Source: Syntrophus sp. (in: bacteria)
GTDB lineage: Bacteria > Desulfobacterota > Syntrophorhabdia > Syntrophorhabdales > Syntrophorhabdaceae
Reading direction: 5' to 3'
Length of the DNA: 40,739 bases
Assembly: GCA_013824645.1 (NCBI GenBank)
Contig: PNOF01000021.1
Coordinates: 1 to 40,739 of the forward strand
Shown here: piece after piece, positions 7,586-15,822 of the stretch
How positions within the stretch are numbered: the first letter of the stretch is position 1
Layout: each line of letters opens with the position of its first letter
Made by a program: the position numbers and the translations under genes
The notes under the pieces: model-generated
Database searches by the model: none
What the model saw: the letters and a program-made list of their open reading frames with translations, nothing else
Told to the model about the DNA's origin: nothing

Positions 7586-9042
7586 TAATTGTTATCTCCA
7601 TAAATGATACGGGGAGTCAATAATATAACCAATTCACTTTTTGAGCTTTCTTTTTCATTCAGTTTGAAAAGGTGCCCAATAATCGGAATTGACATAAGCC
7701 CTTTTGTACCGGTATCTGTAGTTGATTTCTTGTTTTTGATAAGTCCGCCGATGACAATCGTTTCTCCTTCCCTTACCTTTACAATCGTATCTACTTCCCG
7801 GACATTCAGAATGGGGACCGAGCCGCCGCCAGTGGCCGGAGAGGCGGCATCATCGATCTTTTCAGACATAATTGGGTGGACATTGAGGATAATATTACCC
7901 TTATCATCTATCTGCGGCATTACATCAAGGGTGAGCCCCACATCAATAAACTTCGCCTTTGCAGTAACGATAGGTGTTGTTGTGGCTGTGCTCATTTCAG
8001 ACTCGAAGTAGACATCCTGCGTAGTTACCTTGATGATGGCCCGCTGGTTATTCATGGTTGCAATCTTCGGATTCGAGATTGTCTCAACTTTCCCATAGAT
8101 TCCAAGAAGGTCGATAAATGTATTGTTTCTATCAAGATATTTGCTTCCGGCAGAAACACGGAAGAAAGGGGTAGTAGCAATGGCTATTGAGCCGCTTGGA
8201 TCGCTCAGCGGATTGAGAAATGCCTGTTGCCCGCTGAGAGCAATGCCATTTACTTGCGCATTGACAAGCTTCCAATTTATCCCCTGGCGGGAATTATCGT
8301 TGAGTTGTACCTCCATAATTTTTGTCTCTATCATGACCTGGCGCTGGATAACCCCTTCGGCAGCCTTGAGGAACATTTCAATATCCTTCAAGCTCTTAGG
8401 ATAATCCGTAACAAAGATCATCATGGTATGTTTATTCACCGCATACTTCGCGGCCTCACCCTTTGAAAGAAGAGTTTTTATGTTCTCTTCAAGACTTTTC
8501 CATAAATCCGATTCTGTTTCACTCTTGACCGATACCTGTGAACCTAATCCACCGCTTGCCGCTGTACCGCCTGTTGTGCCGGGGGTGGCCTGGACATTAC
8601 TTGTACCGATCTTCTTAAGAGCAATGTAATTTACATGGAATATCCTTGTCTCTAATTTCGGTTTTGAAACATAAATCGTATGATCTTCAATTTTGTAAGT
8701 AAAATCTAAAGGCTCAAGAATATACTCCAGCGCCTTGCCGAGAGTTACATTTATTAAATCAACGGTAGTTACCCCTTTCACATCGGGTTCAACAACGATA
8801 TTATAATTTGCCTGTTTTCCTATAGCTCTGAGAATGTCCTTAATATCCGCTTCCCTGAGAGAGAAGGAGAAACACTCCTCATCTTTGGTGGCCCCTACAG
8901 GCTTTTCTTTTTCAATCTGAAACGAAACCGGACTCAATATATCGGGAGGGTTAACCGGTATTTTCGTCTCCTTTGCCTCTTCAATGTGGGCGCAGGAGCA
9001 CAGCAAACAGAATACTGCAATATATATCCAATGTTTTATCAT
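7585..9042 (-). CDS. mshL: MSHA-type secretin, outer-membrane lipoprotein (MshL)
   Basis: The 485-residue secretin forms the outer-membrane pore through which the pilus passes. It begins with a lipoprotein signal (FCLLCSC, Cys 16 as likely lipidation site). An STN/N0-like domain follows (about 55-125, FSLREADIKDILRAIGKQ). Next is the segment ETRIFHVNYIALKKIGTS, characteristic of the MshL subfamily, and an N1-like domain. The secretin core at about 290-480 includes VREGETIVIGGLIKNK and the terminal ELVILLTPRII. Its ATG overlaps the mshK-like stop by 4 nt. At 485 residues it is in the normal MshL range, shorter than PilQ, and lacks AMIN domains. Confidence 0.9.
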   Translation of the reverse strand: MIKHWIYIAVFCLLCSCAHIEEAKETKIPVNPPDILSPVSFQIEKEKPVGATKDEECFSFSLREADIKDILRAIGKQANYNIVVEPDVKGVTTVDLINVTLGKALEYILEPLDFTYKIEDHTIYVSKPKLETRIFHVNYIALKKIGTSNVQATPGTTGGTAASGGLGSQVSVKSETESDLWKSLEENIKTLLSKGEAAKYAVNKHTMMIFVTDYPKSLKDIEMFLKAAEGVIQRQVMIETKIMEVQLNDNSRQGINWKLVNAQVNGIALSGQQAFLNPLSDPSGSIAIATTPFFRVSAGSKYLDRNNTFIDLLGIYGKVETISNPKIATMNNQRAIIKVTTQDVYFESEMSTATTTPIVTAKAKFIDVGLTLDVMPQIDDKGNIILNVHPIMSEKIDDAASPATGGGSVPILNVREVDTIVKVREGETIVIGGLIKNKKSTTDTGTKGLMSIPIIGHLFKLNEKESSKSELVILLTPRIIYGDNN

Positions 9043-9593
9043 TTACCCTTCTCCGTCGCTTTCGTTTTTGGTTCCTCTTCCCTGACTGTGTCTTCAATAT
9101 TCGCGAGAGAGAGGACCCTCCTTATATTGTTCCGAATGAGAATCACCTTATCTCTGCCAATTTCAAGGACCTTCTCATCGCCAACCATATCGCCCGCTCT
9201 CACGACTTCACGATCGATAATGGCAACCCTGTCTTTTCCTTTTTCGAAAATAGCGGATAATCTGATGGCCGTGCCGGTACTCACCTTTTTTGTCTCTTTA
9301 AATTGAGGCAGCACAAAGGGGTTCTTTACCCACCCTGTCTGTAGTTTATCAAATTGCGGCTTCTCTGCCGGAGGTGTTGCTTCGGGCTGACCACTTTTTG
9401 CTCCCGGCTCTGATGTCGGAATTTTTGAAGGCACCGGCGTTTGGGCAGGCGTCGCCTGTTGCGTCTGTCCTGCAGCCGCAGGAGGCGGCGCTGGAGGCGC
9501 TGGCGCCTTTTTCTTTCCTGTAAAGAAAAAGATATAGCCCGCGATGAGCAGCACAACTATTCCAAAAATGAGGACCGGTTTACTTACTTTCAC
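9039..9593 (-). CDS. PilP/MshK-like periplasmic pilus protein
   Basis: A 184-residue bitopic protein starting at GTG 9593. It has one membrane helix (about 6-26), a long Pro/Ala/Gln-rich linker (about 30-75) and a compact C-terminal beta domain (about 85-165, KNPFVLPQ to RRVLSLANIED). The last part resembles PilP/GspC homology domains (RVAIIDREVVRAGDMVG...VILIRNNIRRVL). Such proteins link the inner-membrane alignment complex to the secretin periplasmic domains. It overlaps the PilO-like gene by 14 nt and mshL by 4 nt, so it is tightly coupled to its partners. MshK role is inferred from position and domain shape. Confidence 0.75.
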   Translation of the reverse strand: MKVSKPVLIFGIVVLLIAGYIFFFTGKKKAPAPPAPPPAAAGQTQQATPAQTPVPSKIPTSEPGAKSGQPEATPPAEKPQFDKLQTGWVKNPFVLPQFKETKKVSTGTAIRLSAIFEKGKDRVAIIDREVVRAGDMVGDEKVLEIGRDKVILIRNNIRRVLSLANIEDTVREEEPKTKATEKGK

Positions 9594-10137
9594 GGTTTTT
9601 CCCTTTTAATGCCTTAAATTCGATGACAAATTTACCGGTCACGGTGGGGTATTCTTTTTCTTCGTAGCTGATATGCGCCTTCTGAATACCCTTGAATCCG
9701 GTTTTATTCGAAAGTTCCTCCAGAAAGCGACCCATCTCGAGGAATCCGCCTTTCAGCCCAACCTCGAATATGGGGTAAACCAACCCCGTTTTCTGTGAAA
9801 CATCTATTGAATTGTAATAACCCTGCAGGCTTCCGATGGCTACCCCCTTGCTTTTTGCCATCTGCATAACAGTTCTCATGTATTCCGGCATCTTCTCGAT
9901 AACCGGCGCCTGCCTCATAAAATCGTCATAGGATTGTTGCAGGTTTTCCTGGGTCCTTGCCTCAACAGTAAGGTTTTTTATATTTTCATCTATTTTTTGT
10001 CTTTCATTTTTAATAGTAACGAGCTTACCTTCCTTTTTTTTCATGGCTGAATCTACAGGCACATACACAAGCGCCACCCATACAACGATAACGAGCACCG
10101 GCAGTCCGAACCATATGTAGAAACCCTTAAAGTTCAT
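9580..10137 (-). CDS. PilO/MshJ-like inner-membrane alignment protein
   Basis: About 185 residues: one N-terminal membrane helix (about 8-27), a coiled-coil (about 30-65, KKKEGKLVTIKNERQKIDEN), then a ferredoxin-like domain (about 80-180) typical of PilO/MshJ, with the region FLEELSNKTGFKGIQKAHI. PilO-type proteins pair with PilN and form the periplasmic ring that PilP binds. I prefer ATG 10137, preceded by AAGGTG, over TTG 10155 six codons earlier. The gene overlaps the upstream PilM/PilN-like gene and the downstream PilP-like gene. Confidence 0.8.
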   Translation of the reverse strand: MNFKGFYIWFGLPVLVIVVWVALVYVPVDSAMKKKEGKLVTIKNERQKIDENIKNLTVEARTQENLQQSYDDFMRQAPVIEKMPEYMRTVMQMAKSKGVAIGSLQGYYNSIDVSQKTGLVYPIFEVGLKGGFLEMGRFLEELSNKTGFKGIQKAHISYEEKEYPTVTGKFVIEFKALKGKNRESK

Positions 10138-11728
10138 GTTTTGCACACCTTGCAAGAATAGAAAACTCCATTACCGGCTTGCCCTTCATCTGCTTCATCT
10201 CTTTCCCGATTATTTCAACACGGTCAATAAAACCTGATTGTCTCAAGGAAAGAATAAGGTTGAAGAGAGTCAATTCAAGGTTATCCGGCTCACCAAACAC
10301 ATAACCCTTGAGCACCAACGGATAATAGTTATCAATCAGTTTTTTCAAGAGTTGCTCCGGCGCTGGCGGGGCAGGAGGTCCCTGGGACGGCTGCGGGGCA
10401 GAAGGAGTGTGCGGTGAAGCTGACTGAATCTCCCCTCCGAATTCAATCGATTTCAGATAGACATCATTGGGTATCTGCGATGAAAGATATTTCAAGATTG
10501 TTATGAGGGTTACATCCTTCTTTTGAATTTCATTTTTGATGAAGGTAATATCCACCGCTTCAAGGGTGGCTGATGTTTTCTTCCCGATAGTATTGTAACC
10601 CCGTTGTATACTTTCAAGGGTCTGCTGTTCAATTTTTATTCTCAGATCAGCATTCCGTGTTTTACTCCACATGCCGAGTGAAAGGATAAACAAAATTGCC
10701 GCAATGGCAAAGGTCCCGATGACGATATACCGTTTATAGCATTTCTCCTGCTCTATCCTTTTCGCCCCTGCCGGCAAAAGATTGGGAAGCACTTCAAGAT
10801 TCATACATAACGTGTGGGCAGGGATATATTTGTCCTCGATACCCTGGATAGCTTCGAGGTAGCTCACTTCTTCGATAAGTGTTTCTTCAAGCTTTTCAAA
10901 AAAATTCGGTATTTTAATGCCTCTTCCCGTAATATATACCGTGGTCACTGGCTTATCGGGGTATCTCTGGTCATAGACGCTGAATGTCCTCTGGATCTCA
11001 CCGGCAAGCCGATCAAAAGGTATTTTCAGAATTTCCGTTAGTTCCTCATCAAAACCCCTCTCACGCTTAAATTGTTCCGCCTGATCGAAAGTAAGACCCG
11101 GGCCGCTCATTAAAGCATCGGAAAAACTCTCCGATGCCGTAAGGATTTCCCGGGCAAACATGAGCTTTCTCGCATTGGCAATGTAAAGACCTGTCTTTTT
11201 TCCACCTATATCGACAACAGCAACCGATCTATCACCCACTTCACCCACTGCATAAACGTACCCGAAAGCAATATCGGTAATGAGGGCAACCTGTTGAAAA
11301 CCTGCATGCTGAAAGGTCGACAATATCCGCTCAATAAAACCTTTCTGGGCCCCCACAAAGAGAAATTCATCTTTTATGATACCCTTCTCTTCGATCTGAC
11401 CAAGCGGCGTATGCTCATAGATCATATCGTCAAGAGGGGCCGATAATATTTTGGCCGACGTCCAGTTGAGGGCTTCCTTTTGTTCCTTTTTCGGAAGAAT
11501 CGGGATAGTAAAAGTCTTTTTAATAATATCAGGAGCGGAAATACCGACGGCTACATACAGATCGGGGCCTTCTTTGGTCCTGATATCAGCGAGGATTAAT
11601 TCGAGGTCTTCAAAACCACCCTTATAGGGGTAGTCGCCCTGAGAGGCAATGATACTTTTCCCCGGCGTCCCTTTACACCTTATATACTTAACGCTGACGG
11701 TCCCTATGTCGATCCCTAGGATGTCCAA
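10127..11728 (-). CDS. PilM-PilN fusion-type pilus protein (MshI-like)
   Basis: The 533-residue protein joins two modules. Residues 1 to about 320 are an actin-like PilM domain, opening with LGIDIGTVSVKYI and containing AVVDIGGKKTGLYI and VYITGRGIKIPNF. A membrane helix follows (about 338-358, IVIGTFAIAAILFI), then a coiled-coil and a PilN-like periplasmic domain (about 400-533), interrupted by a Pro/Ser-rich insert (SPHTPSAPQPSQGPPAPP). PilM normally binds the cytoplasmic tail of PilN, so the fusion fixes that contact, as in MshI. The start must be TTG 11728, since the IDIGT strand begins at residue 6 and no other start fits. It is the first gene of the pilus locus. Confidence 0.82.
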   Translation of the reverse strand: MDILGIDIGTVSVKYIRCKGTPGKSIIASQGDYPYKGGFEDLELILADIRTKEGPDLYVAVGISAPDIIKKTFTIPILPKKEQKEALNWTSAKILSAPLDDMIYEHTPLGQIEEKGIIKDEFLFVGAQKGFIERILSTFQHAGFQQVALITDIAFGYVYAVGEVGDRSVAVVDIGGKKTGLYIANARKLMFAREILTASESFSDALMSGPGLTFDQAEQFKRERGFDEELTEILKIPFDRLAGEIQRTFSVYDQRYPDKPVTTVYITGRGIKIPNFFEKLEETLIEEVSYLEAIQGIEDKYIPAHTLCMNLEVLPNLLPAGAKRIEQEKCYKRYIVIGTFAIAAILFILSLGMWSKTRNADLRIKIEQQTLESIQRGYNTIGKKTSATLEAVDITFIKNEIQKKDVTLITILKYLSSQIPNDVYLKSIEFGGEIQSASPHTPSAPQPSQGPPAPPAPEQLLKKLIDNYYPLVLKGYVFGEPDNLELTLFNLILSLRQSGFIDRVEIIGKEMKQMKGKPVMEFSILARCAKHEL

Positions 11729-11897
11729 ATGTTTATTCTTTACACAGAATTAACTGTTATGCCGAATCGCCATGAAATGGGAATGTGAGGTCTTGCACTA
11801 AAATTATTTAATATGATTTTCAATCGTTGGAGAATATTTTTAAAGTATGCATTTAAGATTCTTATATATAAGCAGAAAATTCCCATAATTATAACTA

Positions 11898-11928
11898 TTT
11901 ATATGTGGTTTTCGTGAAAATATGTCAA
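11898..11928 (-). promoter_or_regulatory. Candidate promoter of the pilus operon
   Basis: On the minus strand, TTGACA (11923-11928) is followed after 19 bp by TATAAA (11898-11903), or after 18 bp by ATATAA. It lies about 170 nt upstream of the first pilus gene, in the AT-rich gap 11729-11960. The -35 box is perfect but the spacing is long, so this is only a candidate. No -24/-12 (sigma-54) element was seen in this gap. Confidence 0.35.
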
Positions 11929-11960
11929 TAAGAAAATGGTCTGTTAAGGGTTATTATTGA

Positions 11961-13304
11961 TTATTCCGTTTGAGATGGATCAGGCGTTGATCGCCTGATG
12001 GGAATAAAGAATATCTTAACACTCTTGCTGTCAAAACCAAAGAGGCCTGAGAGAAATTCAAACCCTATTCCATCCTGGTCCCTTTTCAGGGTCAATAAAA
12101 ACGCAAACCGCGTCTTCCATGTCTCGTCTTCCTCCTCGTGCGTAAAGAGACCATAAAGAATATTGGTCGTGCTTCTATCCTCAATTCTCTTGTGTTCATA
12201 GAGGGTAATCAGCGGCTTTATAATCCTGTCAAACCCCTGGTCCCTGAAGGGTAAAATAGAGGGAAAAAGAAAGGTCGAATGCTCATTATTTGCCTCGTAT
12301 TCGAAAAAAGGCCAGACATTGAAAAAAGTCCCCCTGTCATCAGTGGTGTAACGGTTAATAGCCATAATACTCCGTTGGAAAAATCTTTCATCTTTCACGT
12401 AAAATTCATATTCCCTGTAGATAGGCCAAAGGAAACTGAAGGTCCTGTCCCTGCCCTTTATTGATTCGGAAATGATAGGGAAGAAACTGTATCCTTTTGT
12501 TTCTTCGCCAATAGTTTTGGAATAGATGGGCCAGGGGATATCCCACTTTTCTTTGTCACTGTCCTTCGCATGGGTAAAAAAGGGCCACAAAACAGCCTGA
12601 TATTCTTTTGTAGACGATTTGGAATGGAGGTAGAAGGGCATAGCAATAAACGAATGGACCGGCTCGTCAGTATCAAGATTTTTCTCATCCTTGAAAAAAA
12701 TAGGCCAGAGAACAAACTGCTTTTTTCTCACCCCTGAACGTTCGTGGTTTCCATAAAGAGGCCATACCTTAAACCCTTTATCAGTACCCCCATAAAATGC
12801 GATAAATGGCCAGAGTAGATTCGTTTTTGTGGCGCCTTCATCCTCTATATAACTGTAAAAAGGCCACGCAACAAAACCTATTTCATCCTTTGCAAACCTG
12901 TTATAGAGCTTGCCGTAAAAAGGGAAAAAACCACCGTAACTGCCCTTTTGCGACTTGCCTCCAAAAAAGAGCAGGAACGCTGTGTCGCTTTCAGTTTCGC
13001 TTCTTTTGGAAAGATAAATGGGGACAAAATAAGATTTTTCCGGTGTGATCTTGCCTAAAGGGAAAAGATATTGGTAGACTCCTCCCTCTTCAGAGTCATA
13101 GGAGAAAAGAAAAGGTCTCAAAACAAGGTGTTTTTCCTGGTTTTCTTCATCATAGGAAATAAGGGGCCCCAGGTATCTCTTTTCGTTACCCAACTCCCAC
13201 GAGAGGGGCCAGAAAGCCCCGAGTGTAGAGGGAACCAGTAAACATAAAAGCAGTAATAATGTACAAGAAAGGGGTACGGGCGGAGGCAACTTTATATAAA
13301 GCAT
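11961..13304 (-). CDS. Exported WP-repeat protein of unknown function, attached to the MCE operon
   Basis: I do not recognise a named family. The 447-residue protein has a Sec signal peptide (hydrophobic 14-28, cleavage near STLGA|FW). About ten repeats of roughly 20-35 residues follow, each built around an aromatic turn such as LLWPFIAFYGG, KVWPLYGNHE, VLWPIFFKDE, VLWPFFTHAK, IPWPIYSKT, FLWPIYREYE and NVWPFFEYEA. Alternating aromatic strands joined by charged loops suggest a beta-barrel or beta-propeller in the outer membrane or periplasm. The start overlaps the mlaD stop by one base (TAATG), so translation is coupled to the MCE transporter. No mlaC, mlaA or mlaB is present here. A role as an outer partner of the MCE system is inference from linkage. 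Confidence 0.7.
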   Translation of the reverse strand: MLYIKLPPPVPLSCTLLLLLCLLVPSTLGAFWPLSWELGNEKRYLGPLISYDEENQEKHLVLRPFLFSYDSEEGGVYQYLFPLGKITPEKSYFVPIYLSKRSETESDTAFLLFFGGKSQKGSYGGFFPFYGKLYNRFAKDEIGFVAWPFYSYIEDEGATKTNLLWPFIAFYGGTDKGFKVWPLYGNHERSGVRKKQFVLWPIFFKDEKNLDTDEPVHSFIAMPFYLHSKSSTKEYQAVLWPFFTHAKDSDKEKWDIPWPIYSKTIGEETKGYSFFPIISESIKGRDRTFSFLWPIYREYEFYVKDERFFQRSIMAINRYTTDDRGTFFNVWPFFEYEANNEHSTFLFPSILPFRDQGFDRIIKPLITLYEHKRIEDRSTTNILYGLFTHEEEDETWKTRFAFLLTLKRDQDGIGFEFLSGLFGFDSKSVKIFFIPIRRSTPDPSQTE

Positions 13305-14287
13305 TAAAAGAATGTGCCGAATATAGTTCCCAGGATGGTTATAGGCGTCATCTCCTGCAAACCCTCAGCACCCTTCTGGATCTTTTTCATAGCCTTTTCC
13401 GTCTCTTTATAGAGACTATCATCCTTGGCAAGTTTTCCCAGGGTGCCCTCACCTTTTTTCATTCCGTCGGTTAATTCCTTGATATTCCCTATTGCATCTT
13501 TTGCTTCATCGTACAATGTCTCATCTTTTGCAAGTTTTCCCAGGGTGCCCTTCCCTTGCTCGATATCGCCGGAAATATTTTTGAGGGAGGCAACAACATC
13601 TTTCGCGTCATTATAGAGGGTATCATCTTTAACAAGCTTTCCAATGGTCCCTTTACCCGCCTCGATATCTTTTGATATTGCTTCCATATTAGTCACTATA
13701 CGGGTAATATTATTTTTATTGGCAGAAACAAGGTTTTTGAAATCACCGCTTACAACCTGGATATTGTCGATACTCTTTTTAATGCTGATCTTCTCCTGTT
13801 CTCCGATGATACCCTTGAATTCGCTCATGGTATCACCGAAATTCTTTGCCGCCACATTCACCTGGGTAAATATCTCACCAAAATCAGGGACTGTGATAAT
13901 ATCGTTGATGCGATCACCGCCTGCAAGGTATGTCTGCCCAACACCGGGAATAATTTCAATATATTTGTCACCAAGGACACCTTGCGTTTTTACCGCTGCT
14001 TTACTGTCAACGGGTATCTTGACGCCGTCCTTGACGCGAAGGAGAATAAGGGCTTTGTATCCGTCAAGCTTGATAGCGCTTACTTTGCCGACTTCCACGC
14101 CCGCAATTTGAATGGGAGAACGTGGATCAAGACCGTTTGCATTATCAAGGGTCACCTTGATCTCATAACCTTGCCGGTGGAGGGTGCCAAATTTGCCGAT
14201 TCTCATGGACATATAGAACAAGCTAAGGATGCCGATGAGTACCACAACACCTACCCACACTTCAGAGGATATTTTTTTTCTATCCAT
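13304..14287 (-). CDS. mlaD: MCE-domain lipid-binding protein (MlaD)
   Basis: A 327-residue inner-membrane-anchored protein: membrane helix about 10-28, MCE domain about 38-118 (VTLDNANGLDPRSPIQIAGV ... VLGDKYIEI), then a long helical tail. MlaD-type proteins form hexameric rings that carry phospholipids between the ABC permease and the periplasm. The tail holds three 34-residue repeats around GKGTLGKLAKDDTLY. At DNA level a 22-bp stretch recurs exactly 102 bp apart (13428-13449 and 13530-13551), and a third, diverged copy lies another 102 bp on. AGGAGG precedes the ATG, which overlaps the mlaF stop by 8 nt. E. coli MlaD is about 180 residues; the extra tail is common in the Deltaproteobacterial form. 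Confidence 0.9.
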   Translation of the reverse strand: MDRKKISSEVWVGVVVLIGILSLFYMSMRIGKFGTLHRQGYEIKVTLDNANGLDPRSPIQIAGVEVGKVSAIKLDGYKALILLRVKDGVKIPVDSKAAVKTQGVLGDKYIEIIPGVGQTYLAGGDRINDIITVPDFGEIFTQVNVAAKNFGDTMSEFKGIIGEQEKISIKKSIDNIQVVSGDFKNLVSANKNNITRIVTNMEAISKDIEAGKGTIGKLVKDDTLYNDAKDVVASLKNISGDIEQGKGTLGKLAKDETLYDEAKDAIGNIKELTDGMKKGEGTLGKLAKDDSLYKETEKAMKKIQKGAEGLQEMTPITILGTIFGTFF

Positions 14288-15047
14288 GGCTGCCTCCTGT
14301 AAATCCCGGTATTTGTGTTGCCTGCAGGAATTCTTGTGTTATTTCATGTTTGCTTCTCCTGATCTCCTGAGGTGTCCCATACTCAATAATCTTTCCATCG
14401 GAGAGCATGGCCACTTTGTCGGCAATCCTGAACATACCGAGAATATCATGACTGATAACAACATAGGTTTTCTTGATATATGATTGGGTCTCCTTAATCA
14501 AATCCAGTATCGTAAGAGATATAACCGGATCAAGAGCGCTCGTCGGTTCATCAAAAAGAATGATATCCGGATCACACACGAGGGCACGTGCAAGGCCCAC
14601 TCTCTTTTTCATACCGCCCGAAAGTTCAGAGGGCATTTTTTCTTTAAAAGCAAGAAGTCCTACCTGCTTCAGCCGTTCTTCCACAATCCGTTCAATTTCT
14701 TTTTCAGACATACTTCTATGCTCTCTCAGTGGGAATGATACATTTTCATAAACATTCATGGAATCAAAGAGCGCTGCCTCCTGAAAAAGCATACCGAATG
14801 TTTTTCTCACCTCGTTGAGCTTCTTATCGTTGAGCTTTGTAATCTCCGTTCCGTTCACCCATATCTCGCCACTATCGGGTTTCAAAAGGCCGATCATATG
14901 TTTTAAGAGGACACTCTTACCGCCGCCGCTCTTCCCGATAATAACCGTTATCTTTTCTTTCTCTACCTCAAGATTGATACCATCAAGCACTTTCTGATCA
15001 CGGAAACTTTTGTGGAGATCAACAATATGTATAGCTCTTTCTTCCAT
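14280..15047 (-). CDS. mlaF: MCE lipid transport ABC ATPase (MlaF)
   Basis: A 255-residue ATPase with Walker A GKSGGGKS, Q-loop (MLFQEAALFDS), ABC signature LSGGMKKR, Walker B (DIILFDEPTSALDP) and switch His (VVISHD). It energises phospholipid movement through MlaE. The frame stays open far upstream to 15323, but that extension runs antiparallel to nothing useful and overlaps mlaE. I place the start at ATG 15047 (MEERAIHIVDLHKSF), one base after the mlaE stop. That length matches the family. Confidence 0.93.
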   Translation of the reverse strand: MEERAIHIVDLHKSFRDQKVLDGINLEVEKEKITVIIGKSGGGKSVLLKHMIGLLKPDSGEIWVNGTEITKLNDKKLNEVRKTFGMLFQEAALFDSMNVYENVSFPLREHRSMSEKEIERIVEERLKQVGLLAFKEKMPSELSGGMKKRVGLARALVCDPDIILFDEPTSALDPVISLTILDLIKETQSYIKKTYVVISHDILGMFRIADKVAMLSDGKIIEYGTPQEIRRSKHEITQEFLQATQIPGFTGGSHG

Positions 15048-15048
15048 A

Positions 15049-15822
15049 TCAGAACATGATTGAGGTAAGGACATAATCAGAAATGAGAATTGTAACACTT
15101 GAAAGAACAACAGCCTCTGTTGTCGCCCTTCCGACACCTTCTGCTCCACCTCTTGTATAATAACCCTTGTAACAGGAGATAACGCTGAGGATGATACCGA
15201 AAACCGCCGCCTTAACAAGTCCGTTGTAGATATCCGGGAGATCGAGTGTTTTTTCAATCTTGTTGATAAAAGCACCTTCATTAATGCCAAGGAGTTTAAC
15301 ACCGATGATATAGCCGCCGACAATGCCGAGCAAGTCTGAGATAATCGTCAGGACGGGGAGCATGAGAAAAGATGCCACAACTCTCGGTACGATAAGGTAT
15401 TTGACGGGATTAAGGGCCATGACGGTAAGGGCATCAATCTGCTCCGTCACCCTCATGGTACCGAGCTCTGCCGCCATCGAAGACCCTGCCCTGCCGGTTA
15501 CCATAAGACTTGTGAGCACCGGGCCAAGCTCTCTTGTCATGCTCAACGCCACAATGGCGCCGACAAGACCTTCCGCTCCGAATTTTCTGAAACCATAGGA
15601 CGACTGGAGCGCCAGCACCATACCTGTAAATGTGCCCGTTATGACAACCACTAACATGGAGCGGACACCGATAAACTCCATCTGTTTGAAAATATAATCA
15701 AGTTTAAAGGGCCTTCTAAAACTCAGGTATGTGACCTGAAGGAACATGCGACTTATATTGCCGAGTTCCTGCAAAAACGTCAGTGGCAGCTGAAAAATAC
15801 TTCTTAAAATTTTTCTAAACAT
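15049..15822 (-). CDS. mlaE: MCE lipid transport permease (MlaE)
   Basis: A 257-residue integral membrane protein of the MlaE/YrbE family. It has five to six hydrophobic segments and the conserved stretches LVGAIVALSMTRELGPVLT and GRAGSSMAAELGTMRVTEQ, which form the family's core helices and coupling region. It is the permease half of the MlaFED phospholipid transporter that maintains outer-membrane lipid asymmetry. The start overlaps the alr stop by 8 nt. The family's mlaB STAS gene is absent from this operon. Confidence 0.93.
   Translation of the reverse strand: MFRKILRSIFQLPLTFLQELGNISRMFLQVTYLSFRRPFKLDYIFKQMEFIGVRSMLVVVITGTFTGMVLALQSSYGFRKFGAEGLVGAIVALSMTRELGPVLTSLMVTGRAGSSMAAELGTMRVTEQIDALTVMALNPVKYLIVPRVVASFLMLPVLTIISDLLGIVGGYIIGVKLLGINEGAFINKIEKTLDLPDIYNGLVKAAVFGIILSVISCYKGYYTRGGAEGVGRATTEAVVLSSVTILISDYVLTSIMF

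Noticed and set aside
15048-15323. N-terminal extension of mlaF of 92 residues
   Set aside because: Overlaps mlaE in another frame and adds no ABC-ATPase sequence; the internal ATG one base after mlaE gives normal family length.
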